61,407 nucleotides of DNA from Lentisphaeria bacterium (GCA_017457105.1 JAFTIA010000002.1:1-61407); one strand, 5' to 3'. Shown: positions 8,670 through 16,769, counted from the first letter of the stretch. Notes: generated from the sequence alone by a model not told the origin. Numbers and translations: made by a program.

Positions 8670-9587
8670 TCAGCGGGAACGGGGATCAAGTTTATCCCGC
8701 AGGTGATCGCTTAAAACATTCAGCGAAAGTACCAGTAAAAACATGAATCCGGTAGCGGCGGCAACTTCCCACCAGATACCGCGCCACAGCCGATCCTGAC
8801 CGTCAGAGATCATAACACCCCAACTGGGAGAAGTCTGCACGCCCACCCCAAGGTAACTTGCGATCACTTCCGTCATCACGGCAGAAGCAAAGATCAATGT
8901 AAAGTAAATAATAACCAGATGAAACACATTGGGCAGCAGATGCCGGAACAGGATCGCCCACGGATTTTGCCCTGCAACTCTGGCTGCAAGAACATATTGG
9001 GAAGATTTCAACTTCATCGTTTCCGCCCGGATCACCCGGCAGAGAGACACCCATGCCGTCAAGCCGATGGCAAGGTAAATAGCGATCATCCCCGGTTCGG
9101 CATGGAGCAGAAAGCCTAAAACCGCAAATCCGGTCCGCAACGGCGGAGCCAGAAAATCCCCTTTTACCAGCAAGGCAAAAGCAAGCATAAAAAGCAAGGT
9201 CGGCATCGCCGCAAATGTGCTGTAAAACCAAACCACAGCATCGTCCAGTTTTCCGCCGAAAAAACCTGCCATCAACCCCAATGCGGTCCCCAGAAATGCG
9301 GCGATCAAGCCGGCAGTCAGCCCGACTTTCATGGCGGTTGCACTCCCGGCGACCGCCCGGAGAAACACATCCCGCCCCTGAAAATCAGTGCCGCACCAGT
9401 GTGCGGGGGAGGGGGGCATGTAGCACTCCGCAGGAGAGGTTCTGGCATAAGCAGGCAACGTTCCGGAATATTCACATGCAATGCTGTAAATTTCTGTCCC
9501 GAGAGCCATGAATGTAAAAATGGCAAGAACAGCAAATGCAGCTCCGGCACAACGGTTTCCGGCAAAAAACTTTACCAGTTTTTTCAT
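8670..9587 (-). CDS. Oligopeptide/dipeptide ABC transporter permease (OppC/DppC type)
   Basis: A 305-residue inner-membrane permease. It has an N-terminal helix, the OppC-type sequence HWCGTDFQGRDVFLRAVAGSATAMKVGL, six hydrophobic helices and the EAA-like loop ETMKLKSSQYVLAARVAGQNP that contacts the ATPase. Its ATG overlaps the mnmG stop codon by four bases (ATGA), so it is translated from the mnmG transcript. No permease partner, binding protein or ATPase lies beside it. The only Opp-type ATPase in the window is at 48279-49274, so the transporter genes are scattered. It converges with the permease gene at 7381-8658, 11 bases away. Confidence 0.9.
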   Translation of the reverse strand: MKKLVKFFAGNRCAGAAFAVLAIFTFMALGTEIYSIACEYSGTLPAYARTSPAECYMPPSPAHWCGTDFQGRDVFLRAVAGSATAMKVGLTAGLIAAFLGTALGLMAGFFGGKLDDAVVWFYSTFAAMPTLLFMLAFALLVKGDFLAPPLRTGFAVLGFLLHAEPGMIAIYLAIGLTAWVSLCRVIRAETMKLKSSQYVLAARVAGQNPWAILFRHLLPNVFHLVIIYFTLIFASAVMTEVIASYLGVGVQTSPSWGVMISDGQDRLWRGIWWEVAAATGFMFLLVLSLNVLSDHLRDKLDPRSR

Positions 9588-11455
9588 GCCGGCTCTCCGG
9601 AGGATTTTTCACGCATCCGGATCAGATGAACTTGCAGGAGCGCGATTTCCGCCGGAGTCACACCGTCTATACGCTCCGCCTGTGCCAATGTCGTGGGCCG
9701 GACTTTCAGCAATTTTGCCCGGGATTCATTTTTCAAACCGGGCAGCGTTTCAAAGGGGAAATCTGCCGGGATCTGCCAGCTTTCCAACTTATGCAAATTG
9801 CGGATAGAGGCGGCTTCCCGCTGGAGATAACCATCATAATGCGCTTCGATCTGCAATTCCTGCCAAACCCTGCGCCCCCAAGGCGTGTCAGGAATAGCGG
9901 GCAGCAGATCCCCGGGGAAGGGGAGAGCTTCCGGAATGGATTCACTCAATTCCAACTGTTTCAACCATGTAAAAAGGGGTTTCCCGGCATGAACAGTATT
10001 CCGGCAATGGATCAACGCCTCATCCAGCAAGGATTTGAAACTGCTGAAATCCCGGTATTGCTGTTCACCGATCAGCCCTTGTTTATGAGCAAATTCCGTG
10101 AGCCGCAGATCCGCATTGTCCTGCCGCAAATGGAGCCGGTATTCCGCCCGGCTGGTAAAAAGCCGGTAGGGTTCCACAATGTCCTTGGTCACAAGGTCAT
10201 CGATCATCACACCGATGTAACTGCGGTCCCGGGGAAGTTCCACGGTGGATTTCCCTGCCGCATAAAGAGCAGCATTCAAGCCGGCAAGCAATCCCTGCCC
10301 GGCGGCTTCTTCGTAACCGCTGGTGCCGTTGATCTGCCCGGCAGTAAAGAGATTTTCGTACTGCTTCTGGGCGAGGGAGCGGGTCAGCTGATCCGGATAT
10401 ATAAAGTCATATTCAATAGCATAAGCATAACGGGAAATCACCACATTTTCCATGCCGGGAATGGATTTCAGCATCTGGTGCTGAACCTTGGGCGGCAGAC
10501 TTGTGGAAATACCGTTCACATAGTATTCGCCCGTCTGCGCCCCTTCCGGTTCCAGAAAAAGCAGATGCCTGGGATGATGGGCAAATCGGACTACTTTATC
10601 CTCAAACGAGGGGCAGTAGCGGGCCCCGATCCCTTCAATAACGCCCCGGTAAAGGGGAGCCTGATCCAGATTTGCCTTAACGATCTCCGCCGTTTCCGTA
10701 GTAGAATAAACGCCATAGCACGGCATGTCGTGCCGGATGGCTTCCGGCAGGGCAGGGCGGCTATCACGGGAACGGCAGCTGAACTCAAACTCTGCCTGTT
10801 CCGCAGGCTGGGGGATCATAGCGGAAAAATCAATACTTTGAGCAAGCACCCGTGGCGGCGTACCGGTTTTCAGCCTCCCTACCCGCAAATGGAGTTGCTC
10901 CCGCAATGCCTGTGCCAAAGCGGTGGAGGCGGGATCTCCGGCACGGCCGCCGGGGAAGGTCTGCAGGCCGAAGTGCATTTTTCCGGAAAGGAATGTTCCA
11001 TTGGCAAGGACAACCGTCCGGCTGTGCAAATCCTCCCCAAACATGGTTTTAACCCCGGTAATGGTGCCGTTTTCCAGCAGAAAAGCCACAACTTCCGACT
11101 GCAAAATCCCTAAATGCGGAGTATTTTCCAGCAAAAACTTCATACCCCGCTGATAAACGACCTTATCGCATTGCGCTCTGGGGGACCAGACTGCCGGCCC
11201 CTTTCCGCGGTTCAGCATACGGAATTGAATTGCAGCGGCATCGGTAACAATGCCCTGCGCGCCGCCCATGGCATCGATTTCCCGGACGACCTGCCCCTTG
11301 CCGACCCCGCCGATAGCGGGATTGCAGCTCATTTGGGCAATATGATCATTATTCTGGGTGATCAACAATGTTTCCGCCCCTGCACGGGCAGCGGCAAAAG
11401 CCGCTTCGCACCCGGCATGACCGCCGCCGACCACAATGACATCATAAACTTTCAC
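9584..11455 (-). CDS. mnmG: tRNA uridine-5-carboxymethylaminomethyl modification enzyme MnmG (GidA)
   Basis: FAD-dependent enzyme that works with MnmE on wobble uridine 34 of several tRNAs. The N-terminal FAD motif is YDVIVVGGGHAGCEAA, followed by MSCNPAIGGVGKGQVVREIDAMGG. The C-terminal TPAEIALLQVHL matches the family. About 623 residues is the normal length. GTG 11453-11455 is chosen because MKVYDVIVVGG is the usual N-terminus; an ATG four codons earlier has AAGG too close to it. A MITE-like element ends only 37 bases upstream, so the promoter region has been remodelled. oppC-like follows with an ATGA overlap. Confidence 0.95.
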   Translation of the reverse strand: MKVYDVIVVGGGHAGCEAAFAAARAGAETLLITQNNDHIAQMSCNPAIGGVGKGQVVREIDAMGGAQGIVTDAAAIQFRMLNRGKGPAVWSPRAQCDKVVYQRGMKFLLENTPHLGILQSEVVAFLLENGTITGVKTMFGEDLHSRTVVLANGTFLSGKMHFGLQTFPGGRAGDPASTALAQALREQLHLRVGRLKTGTPPRVLAQSIDFSAMIPQPAEQAEFEFSCRSRDSRPALPEAIRHDMPCYGVYSTTETAEIVKANLDQAPLYRGVIEGIGARYCPSFEDKVVRFAHHPRHLLFLEPEGAQTGEYYVNGISTSLPPKVQHQMLKSIPGMENVVISRYAYAIEYDFIYPDQLTRSLAQKQYENLFTAGQINGTSGYEEAAGQGLLAGLNAALYAAGKSTVELPRDRSYIGVMIDDLVTKDIVEPYRLFTSRAEYRLHLRQDNADLRLTEFAHKQGLIGEQQYRDFSSFKSLLDEALIHCRNTVHAGKPLFTWLKQLELSESIPEALPFPGDLLPAIPDTPWGRRVWQELQIEAHYDGYLQREAASIRNLHKLESWQIPADFPFETLPGLKNESRAKLLKVRPTTLAQAERIDGVTPAEIALLQVHLIRMREKSSGEPA

Positions 11456-11483
11456 GGTAAAAACCATCCTTAACTTATTCTTT

Positions 11484-11489
11484 AATATA
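11484..11489 (-). promoter_or_regulatory. Possible -10 of mnmG at the repeat junction
   Basis: On the minus strand TATATT stands about 29 bases upstream of the mnmG start, immediately outside the terminal repeat of the element at 11492-11783. The region that would hold a -35 lies inside the element and has only a weak match (TTATTG, 16 bases away). Confidence 0.3.
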
Positions 11490-11491
11490 TA

Positions 11492-11783
11492 GGCTGTGTA
11501 CTAAACAATAACTGATTTTTCTATATAGCAATTTATTTGCAGTGCACTTGGTCTCTGCGAGGCTGGGTTCAGCGCACTTCTTACGCTGAACCGTAAGGCC
11601 CCGGAAAAAATCGCAAGCTGATTGCTTGCTGATTTTTTATTGGAGCGGGGGGGGCCGGGGCTTATCATTTAAGGGCTTCTCGCCCTTAAAAATCCCCGCA
11701 AGGGGCGGTTGCCCCTTGACCCGTCGCTTGACGATCCAGATCGTCTACGCTCCATAATATCAGTCTATGTTTAGTACAGAGCC
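11492..11783. mobile_element. MITE-like interspersed repeat, copy 1 (292 bp, no ORF)
   Basis: It is bounded by imperfect terminal inverted repeats of about 25 bp: GGCTGTGTACTAAACA at the left and, on the other strand, GGCTCTGTACTAAACA at the right, both continuing to ACTGAT. No transposase frame is present. The right half (about 11640-11783) is found again in opposite orientation at 61261-61407 with high identity. The interior is rich in hairpins: GACGAT/ATCGTC, AAGGGGC/GCCCCTT, AAGGGC/GCCCTT and, only in this copy, GGTTCAGCG/CGCTGAACC. No clear target duplication is visible. This fits a non-autonomous element moved by a transposase encoded elsewhere; that last point is inference. Confidence 0.75.
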
Positions 11784-12330
11784 AATACATATAAGATACA
11801 GCAAAAATCGGAAAAAGCAATGGAGAGCCTTGCGGAATGGAGAAATAATGTTTGAAAATCCGGTTGACATTTTTCTTTAATAATAGAGAAAACACAGGAA
11901 CCCGGAAATTGAAAATTTCAGCACCATTGAAACAAAACAGGCTTAAAATAACGAAAAATATGCTTACAAGTTATTAACAATCATTATTTACAACATCGTA
12001 ACATATTGATATACAATATATAGCAACACATCACCCCCTTCAGCGCACCTGCCATAAACTTAACATAACATACATTATGCGACATTGCAGAACCGGTAAA
12101 ATAACACCGGAAAGGGGGCTGTGGCGCGAGGTTGTGTTTTGTGACCGGATTATTGTCAGAAGGAATCGGTTCCCGTTAAACGCGATTTTGATGATTGACT
12201 TTTTTTTCAGTTTTTAAAAGATTTCTTAATAAAAGCAGAAAGCCCTCCCCTGTTTCTGTTATCAGAAAATTTGTCAACCGGAAATCGGGGCAGGGAGAAG
12301 ATATTGATTTTTTTCAAACCGGAACCCGGT
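11784..12330. other. AT-rich intergenic region without a recognisable gene
   Basis: It lies between the repeat element and the stop codon of the membrane protein gene. About 11900-12250 is strongly AT-rich. I see no credible ORF, tRNA or perfect DnaA box. Small inverted repeats occur (for example AACCGG/CCGGTT near 12321-12335), but none has the T-run of a terminator in the minus direction. Confidence 0.6.
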
Positions 12331-13761
12331 TCAGTCGATGAGAACCAGTTTCAACACATTCCGGAGCAGGGCCGTCTGGCAGAGCATCAAAACGATTGCG
12401 GCTGATTTCCAATACCAGTTCTGTACCGTTTCTCCAAGCCGGATCCCGAGGATCAGGAGCAGGGCAGGCAGATAGACCACTGCCAACCGCCCGAATTCCC
12501 CACGGGCGCCGCCGGAAAAAAGAATAAAAAGCCAGAAGAAGAGGGCGCATAACCACATTTGAAATACACGCCCCCTGCCCGCAGGCGGAACAAGAATCAT
12601 CAAACAGGGCAGAACTCCGCAGAATAAAAGAGCATCCAAAATATTCAATATGCTCCATATCCAATAGCCGCGGCCGGACATCTGCTGAAAAAGCTGCTGA
12701 TTTTCCAGACATTTCCATGCGATATCCCAAACCGGGATCCCGGCACAATACAGCATTGCCGCCATGATCAGCCCTGCTCCGGCAAAAAAGCCGAAAGTCT
12801 GCCGTTTTTTTGTTCCCGTAAGCAGGACACCGGCAGCAAGACCGCCCACTGAACCGAAGCCCAATGTAAACAAGCCGCCAATACCGGTCAAAATCCCGGC
12901 AAAAGCCCCGGCTGCCGGATGCCTGAAAGCATAAAAGACCATCAGCAGTGTCAATGCAGAAATCAGGAAATAAAAGGTGTCATAGTGCCCCAGAAAAAGC
13001 ACAGCGGCATTGCCGCCCATGGCAATAGCCAGGAGTGCGATCCCCCTGCCCTTTATGCCCGGCAAATTCCATAACATATATGCCAGAAGCAATTTCCCGA
13101 CTTCAAGAGCAAGACCGAAAAGAATGACCAGCTTGAGCGCGGCCTCTATCATTTCCGGGGTATCCAGCGGCGGAGTCAGAGCATTTTCCTGTTTGAGAGT
13201 CAGCAAGATCCGGTAAACATCCGGCAAAAACGCCCTGCCCCAGTTTCCCGGCAATTTTTTAACCAATTCAGCAAGATAAATATTGGCAGGCGGGTGGACA
13301 TGCCGGTGATGCGGTACTTCGCCCCGGGGCACCGTCAATACCTTCTGCACAAAATCCCGGGTGAGAGCCTCTTTTTCATACGCCGGCTGCAAATAGCCCG
13401 TGGTAAACGGGTTTAAAATTGCCAGAGCATTTTCCGCCAGCCCTGCCCTGCCGGAAGTCAGGATCATCCGGTCCGCCCCGATGCCGCCCAGCAGGATGAT
13501 AACTGCAAGAATGATACAGGTTTTACGATTTCCACCATGAAAATCCAGTTTCCAGGCGGCGGCGGCACTGATTGCAAAACAGAATAAAACCGCAATCATC
13601 CCCGGCAGATCCGGCTGAAACGGCAGAATCCGCTGCCACACCCACACGCCGGGTTCCCCAAGCGGAATGGAGGGTGAAAGCACCATCAAAGCAAGCAGGA
13701 GCGGCAAAATAACAGCGGCAAATTTCAAAAAAAGCGGATAAGAGGATGTTTTTATCTTCAT
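12331..13761 (-). CDS. Polytopic membrane protein, possible GT-C-type glycosyltransferase
   Basis: A 476-residue integral membrane protein with about 10-12 hydrophobic helices. A periplasmic-looking loop after the third or fourth helix contains PHHRHVHPPANIYLAEL, and GHYDTFYFL lies near a central helix. The layout is like GT-C family lipid-linked sugar transferases, but I cannot see a sure catalytic acidic motif, so the function remains open. The ATG at 13759-13761 is chosen because AAGGTG precedes it; the longer frame starts inside the structured RNA upstream. It seems to depend on read-through from the RNA element at about 13783-13886. Confidence 0.6.
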   Translation of the reverse strand: MKIKTSSYPLFLKFAAVILPLLLALMVLSPSIPLGEPGVWVWQRILPFQPDLPGMIAVLFCFAISAAAAWKLDFHGGNRKTCIILAVIILLGGIGADRMILTSGRAGLAENALAILNPFTTGYLQPAYEKEALTRDFVQKVLTVPRGEVPHHRHVHPPANIYLAELVKKLPGNWGRAFLPDVYRILLTLKQENALTPPLDTPEMIEAALKLVILFGLALEVGKLLLAYMLWNLPGIKGRGIALLAIAMGGNAAVLFLGHYDTFYFLISALTLLMVFYAFRHPAAGAFAGILTGIGGLFTLGFGSVGGLAAGVLLTGTKKRQTFGFFAGAGLIMAAMLYCAGIPVWDIAWKCLENQQLFQQMSGRGYWIWSILNILDALLFCGVLPCLMILVPPAGRGRVFQMWLCALFFWLFILFSGGARGEFGRLAVVYLPALLLILGIRLGETVQNWYWKSAAIVLMLCQTALLRNVLKLVLID

Positions 13762-13782
13762 GCCGGACACCTTGAAATAATA

Positions 13783-13886
13783 TAAAAAAAGAAAGCAGGC
13801 TGTACCACTCCGATCCATCAATCAAAGTTAAGGCCTTGCGGCCCCAGTGTATTTATTGTCCAGAGATGAACCTGCTTTCTGGCTAT
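13783..13886 (-). ncRNA. Candidate structured small RNA or leader riboregulator (~100 nt)
   Basis: On the minus strand a strong promoter (TTGCAA, 16 bases, TGC-TATAAT; 13888-13915) is followed at once by a sequence closed by a 10-bp perfect stem, AGAAAGCAGG (13880-13871) with CCTGCTTTCT (13799-13790). Seven T follow the stem (13789-13783). Inside are a second stem (TACACT with AGTGGTA, one bulge) and a 6-bp hairpin GGGGCC-GCAA-GGCCTT with a GNRA tetraloop. So promoter, folded RNA and terminator stand together in about 130 bases. It could be an independent small RNA or a leader that controls the membrane protein gene 22 bases downstream. I cannot match it to a named family by eye. Confidence 0.6.
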
Positions 13887-13887
13887 T

Positions 13888-13915
13888 ATTATAGCACCCT
13901 TCCCTGGGATTGCAA
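13888..13915 (-). promoter_or_regulatory. Strong extended -10 promoter for the candidate RNA
   Basis: On the minus strand: -35 TTGCAA (13915-13910), 16-base spacer ending in TGC, -10 TATAAT (13893-13888). It is the best -10 in the window. The predicted start is about 13881-13884, right at the 5' arm of the closing stem. Confidence 0.7.
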
Positions 13916-13933
13916 ATAAATTCCCAGAAAAAA

Positions 13934-14692
13934 TTACGGCCAGATTAGCATTTTGATGGCGCCCAGGGCCGCCAGGGCCTGCACGATCTGCTCAAAACGC
14001 TTCTGCGGCAGTTTGTTCAGGAGCAGAATCCCGAGAGCCGCCCCGGCGATCAGCAGGGGAATCATGGTGATATCGGCCTTGAGAGAACTCAAGGTGATCC
14101 GGCCTTCGTATGCAAAAATCGGAATCTTCAACCAGTTCAGGATAAGAAAATACCATGCGGCACTGCCGATGTACGCCTTTTTTTCCAGTTTCATACTCAA
14201 GAGATAAATCGCCATCACCGGCCCGGCGGCATTTGCCACATGCGTGGTCAGCCCCGCCAACATGCCGAAAAAGGCGGAAAAAGCCCAGTGTTCCGGCATT
14301 TTATCTGCATTTTTGATGAATTTGGCAATATAACTGAATGCCACCATAAAGAGAATGGTCCATGCAAGTACGGGCTTCATCGTGTCATCGGCGATAAATT
14401 TGAGAGCCAGCACGCCAAGACCGATCCCCAGAAGAGCCCAGGGCATCAGCCGGAGAACGATTTTCCAATCTGCCTGCCGCCGGTAATAGATCACAGCCAG
14501 AATATCCGCCATTCCCAGCATCATAAGCTGAAGCCCGGTGGACTCCCGGGGTTCAAAGAAATCCGCCAGCAGGAGAACCGGGATCATCCCCAGTCCGGGA
14601 ACGCCGGTTTTGTTCACCCCGATCAGGATCGCCCCAAGACAAAGGATCAGCACCTCTGTCAAACTGTAACTGCCATAAAAGAAATCCCACAT
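13934..14692 (-). CDS. TauE/SafE-family permease (sulfite/organosulfonate exporter family)
   Basis: A protein of about 252 residues and 7-8 membrane helices with the family features LGAILIGVNKTGVPGLGMIPVLLLA near the N-terminus (key GVNKTGVPG) and a repeated second half (FGMLAGLTTHVANAAGPVMAIYLLS). Members move sulfite, sulfoacetate or related small anions across the inner membrane; the substrate here is unknown. ATG 14690-14692 is chosen with a weak GGGTGG site; an ATG 20 codons earlier has no better support. It is a single-gene unit upstream of the candidate RNA's promoter on the same strand. Confidence 0.82.
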   Translation of the reverse strand: MWDFFYGSYSLTEVLILCLGAILIGVNKTGVPGLGMIPVLLLADFFEPRESTGLQLMMLGMADILAVIYYRRQADWKIVLRLMPWALLGIGLGVLALKFIADDTMKPVLAWTILFMVAFSYIAKFIKNADKMPEHWAFSAFFGMLAGLTTHVANAAGPVMAIYLLSMKLEKKAYIGSAAWYFLILNWLKIPIFAYEGRITLSSLKADITMIPLLIAGAALGILLLNKLPQKRFEQIVQALAALGAIKMLIWP

Positions 14693-14824
14693 GATCCACC
14701 CTTTCAGTATAAAATATCCATATAATATAAGGCAGAAAACCCGCAAAATCAAGTTGCCATCCGGAAGAAAACCTGCTGGAATGTCTTTAGCCGTCTCAAC
14801 ACATGGCTCAACTGGAACGGTTCA

Positions 14825-15104
14825 ATGTTGACCAGCCCTCCCCCGATATGTGTCATGTTCCTCTTTTATTGGTTGGACATTTTCCCCGGGCCATATTGGA
14901 ATGGCTTTGCAGATGGCATGGCCGCCGCTTCATTGTTTGTGCTGATCAAGGCTATTGCCAGATTCAATGGTTAATGTCAAATCGCGGGAAGAAGTGCCGG
15001 AAATCATGCGGGAATTTGTGACCGAAGCCGATGGCGGCAGAAAAGGCTCGTCCGTAAACGCAAACAGAATGTTACATACAACATTACATACAAAATCCGG
15101 GTAA
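14825..15104 (+). other. Two overlapping tiny ORFs or the remnant of a gene, upstream of a terminator
   Basis: ORF a (14825-14974, 49 codons) encodes a hydrophobic peptide with GMAAASLFVLIKAIAR near its end. ORF b (14967-15104, 45 codons) overlaps it by 8 bases and encodes a charged peptide containing SREEVPEIMREFVTEADGG. ORF b ends one base before the terminator stem at 15106. The amino-acid usage looks coding-like and the frames are coupled, so this may be a frameshifted remnant or two real small proteins. I do not recognise a family and the ribosome binding sites are weak. Confidence 0.3.
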
Positions 15105-15105
15105 T

Positions 15106-15142
15106 AAAAATCCCCTTCAAATGGTATTTGAGGGGGATTTTT
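15106..15142 (-). terminator. Bidirectional terminator downstream of tRNA-Cys
   Basis: AAAAATCCCC (15106-15115) / GGGGATTTTT (15133-15142) with an inner TTCAAA/TTTGAG extension. It has T-runs on both sides. It lies 12 bases beyond the CCA end of the tRNA on the minus strand and also follows the tiny ORFs on the plus strand. Confidence 0.85.
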
Positions 15143-15153
15143 GAGATCAAAAT

Positions 15154-15227
15154 TGGAGGCGTGAATCGGAGTCGAACCGATCTACGCGATTTTGCAGACC
15201 GCTGCCTAACCGCTTGGCTATCACGCC
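15154..15227 (-). tRNA. tRNA-Cys (anticodon GCA)
   Basis: On the minus strand the acceptor stem GGCGTGA (15227-15221) pairs with TCACGCC (15164-15158), followed by discriminator U and an encoded CCA (15156-15154). U8 and A14 are in place, and the D loop carries GGTTA. The anticodon stem GCGGT/ATCGC encloses the loop CTGCAAA, giving anticodon GCA. The T arm holds GGTTCGACTCC. The total is 74 bases. U73 and GCA are the cysteine identity elements. A TATATT -10 (15248-15243, minus) lies just upstream. Confidence 0.96.
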
Positions 15228-15299
15228 TCGTTATGAGAATAGAATATATCACCCTTTTTGAAAAAATCCAGTCGTTTTTAGATTTTTTTTCAAAAAAGG

Positions 15300-15328
15300 T
15301 TGATTTTTTCCCGTTTTAACGATATATT
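15300..15328 (+). promoter_or_regulatory. Promoter for mreC-mreD-mrdA
   Basis: TTGATT (15300-15305), 17-base spacer, TATATT (15323-15328), about 26 bases upstream of the mreC ATG. A TAAGGA site (about 15340) precedes the start. Confidence 0.6.
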
Positions 15329-15354
15329 TTATGATATTTTAAGGAATATCAGGT

Positions 15355-16224
15355 ATGGCATCTGCCGGACATTATAAAAAAGTCGTGCTTTATTTGACTG
15401 CGATCCTCCTGCTGTCACTTCTGGTGATCGCAGGATGGGAGTTCCTGCGCAAAACCGCAGGCCGGATCGCAGGGGATTTCTTTTATCCTTATTTAAGAGC
15501 TGCCAGAACCGGATTCGACAAATTGTCCGACCAGACTCTCCTCGTCTTTTCCCGGCGGGAACTGGCTTCACAGCTGGAAACTTTGCGGGCGGAAAATAAC
15601 CGGTTGGCAAGTCAGGCCGCAGCAGCTTCCGAACTTTTGCTGGAAAATGAACGCCTGCGCCGGATCATGCACCTCCCCTCCCCCGCCTCGTGGAACCATG
15701 TGCCCGCAGAAGTTATTTTGCGGGACCCCCGTTTCTGGCATGAACAGCTGACGATCGACCGGGGCAGTTTGCACGGAGTCAAAGTCGGAACGGCGGCTCT
15801 CGCCATTTCCGATGGAGGAATGCCCGTCTTCGTTGGAGTCGTTTCTTCCCTTTCCCGGAAAACCGCCACGATCATGACCGTTTTCAATCCGGAACTGCGG
15901 ATGTCTGCCATCCTTCCCAGAAGCGGCGCAACCGGCATTCTCCATACAGGCAGCCAGAATGCCGCCAACGGGATGCTCCCTCTGGGCTTCCTCCCCCTGC
16001 GGCAGCCGTACACCATTGGAGAAGTTTTGCAGACTACCGGTTTTGAGCAGAATATTCCGCCGGGGATCAAAATCGGCAATCTGGGCGATATCCAATCGGT
16101 GGACTCCCTTTTTTCCGGAGAACTGTATTTGAGCGGCAGGTTCATCCCCTCCATGCGCCTTAACGAAGTCCGTTTCCTCATCCTTGCGATCCGCCGGGAT
16201 ACAGCAGGGAGCAACCTGCCGTGA
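15355..16224 (+). CDS. mreC: Rod-shape-determining protein MreC
   Basis: Periplasmic scaffold of the cell-elongation complex, 289 residues. It has one N-terminal membrane helix (about 10-28), a coiled coil rich in E/L (about 65-110, RRELASQLETLRAENNRLAS) and the beta-barrel domain with the family signature RDPRFWHEQLTIDRGSLHGVKVG (key RGSLHGVKVG). It starts the mreC-mreD-mrdA operon. mreB is not in the window. Its stop overlaps the GTG of mreD (GTGA). Confidence 0.93.
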   Translation: MASAGHYKKVVLYLTAILLLSLLVIAGWEFLRKTAGRIAGDFFYPYLRAARTGFDKLSDQTLLVFSRRELASQLETLRAENNRLASQAAAASELLLENERLRRIMHLPSPASWNHVPAEVILRDPRFWHEQLTIDRGSLHGVKVGTAALAISDGGMPVFVGVVSSLSRKTATIMTVFNPELRMSAILPRSGATGILHTGSQNAANGMLPLGFLPLRQPYTIGEVLQTTGFEQNIPPGIKIGNLGDIQSVDSLFSGELYLSGRFIPSMRLNEVRFLILAIRRDTAGSNLP

Positions 16225-16769
16225 AAAGCCGGATCATAAAAGCGATCCTGCTTGCAGGAATGGTGCTTGCCGCCATGATTTCAGAATTGATGCTGGGCGG
16301 TATCGGCTGGATCTTTCCTGTTGTTTTGCCGGTCTTTTACTTTATTACCTTAAACACTTCCTGGTATCATGCCGGATTTGCGGCGATTTTCATTGGAACG
16401 GCATTGGATCTGGCAGTCGGCAGGAATTTCCCGGTAACCATTCCGGCATTGCTGATGCTGATATTGGCAGCCTATCGCTTGAGGGGGGCGCATCCGGCAG
16501 AATTGCCGGAAGTCTTCGCCTCGGTTTTCGGCTCCATGGCGGCGGCAGAAGCGGTTTATGCCCTTTTTTCCCACACTGAATACGGGTGGGGTCTTGTCCT
16601 GCAATGGATCGTGTTATCCTTGAGCGGAGGGGTTTTAACGCTTCTGGTGATCCAAATCGGCCGCTTTATAATGGATCTCCTTGACATTCCGGATTGTTTT
16701 ACCCCCCGCTCCACCATCTGGAAACGGCGCCGACTTCAAAATTCCTCTACACGGAGTCCCCGCTCATGA
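16221..16769 (+). CDS. mreD: MreD-like rod-shape membrane protein
   Basis: A 182-residue membrane protein with about five helices, placed between mreC and the PBP2 gene and overlapping both (GTGA at its start, ATGA at its end). MreD sequences are poorly conserved, so the call rests mostly on position and topology. The C-terminal tail (about 160-182) is basic and serine/arginine-rich, as expected for a cytoplasmic end. It uses a GTG start, which is the only one that fits the overlap. Confidence 0.75.
   Translation: MKSRIIKAILLAGMVLAAMISELMLGGIGWIFPVVLPVFYFITLNTSWYHAGFAAIFIGTALDLAVGRNFPVTIPALLMLILAAYRLRGAHPAELPEVFASVFGSMAAAEAVYALFSHTEYGWGLVLQWIVLSLSGGVLTLLVIQIGRFIMDLLDIPDCFTPRSTIWKRRRLQNSSTRSPRS

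Noticed and set aside
9536..11113. 525-codon open frame opposite mnmG
   Set aside because: It is the antisense shadow of mnmG, with Pro/Arg-rich low-quality composition and no ribosome binding site.
11784..12330. Possible replication origin (AT-rich, next to mnmG/gidA)
   Set aside because: No perfect DnaA box (TTATNCACA) was found; the closest are TTATTAACA and TTATTTACA. dnaA, dnaN or rpmH are not nearby. The strand pattern gives no support.
13934..14752. Longer start for the TauE/SafE gene (20 more residues)
   Set aside because: The extra part has no better ribosome binding site and would reach beyond the normal family start; it was not used.
14803..15021. 72-codon ORF on the plus strand
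   Set aside because: It overlaps the more coding-like tiny ORFs in other frames, has no ribosome binding site, and its peptide is not convincing.
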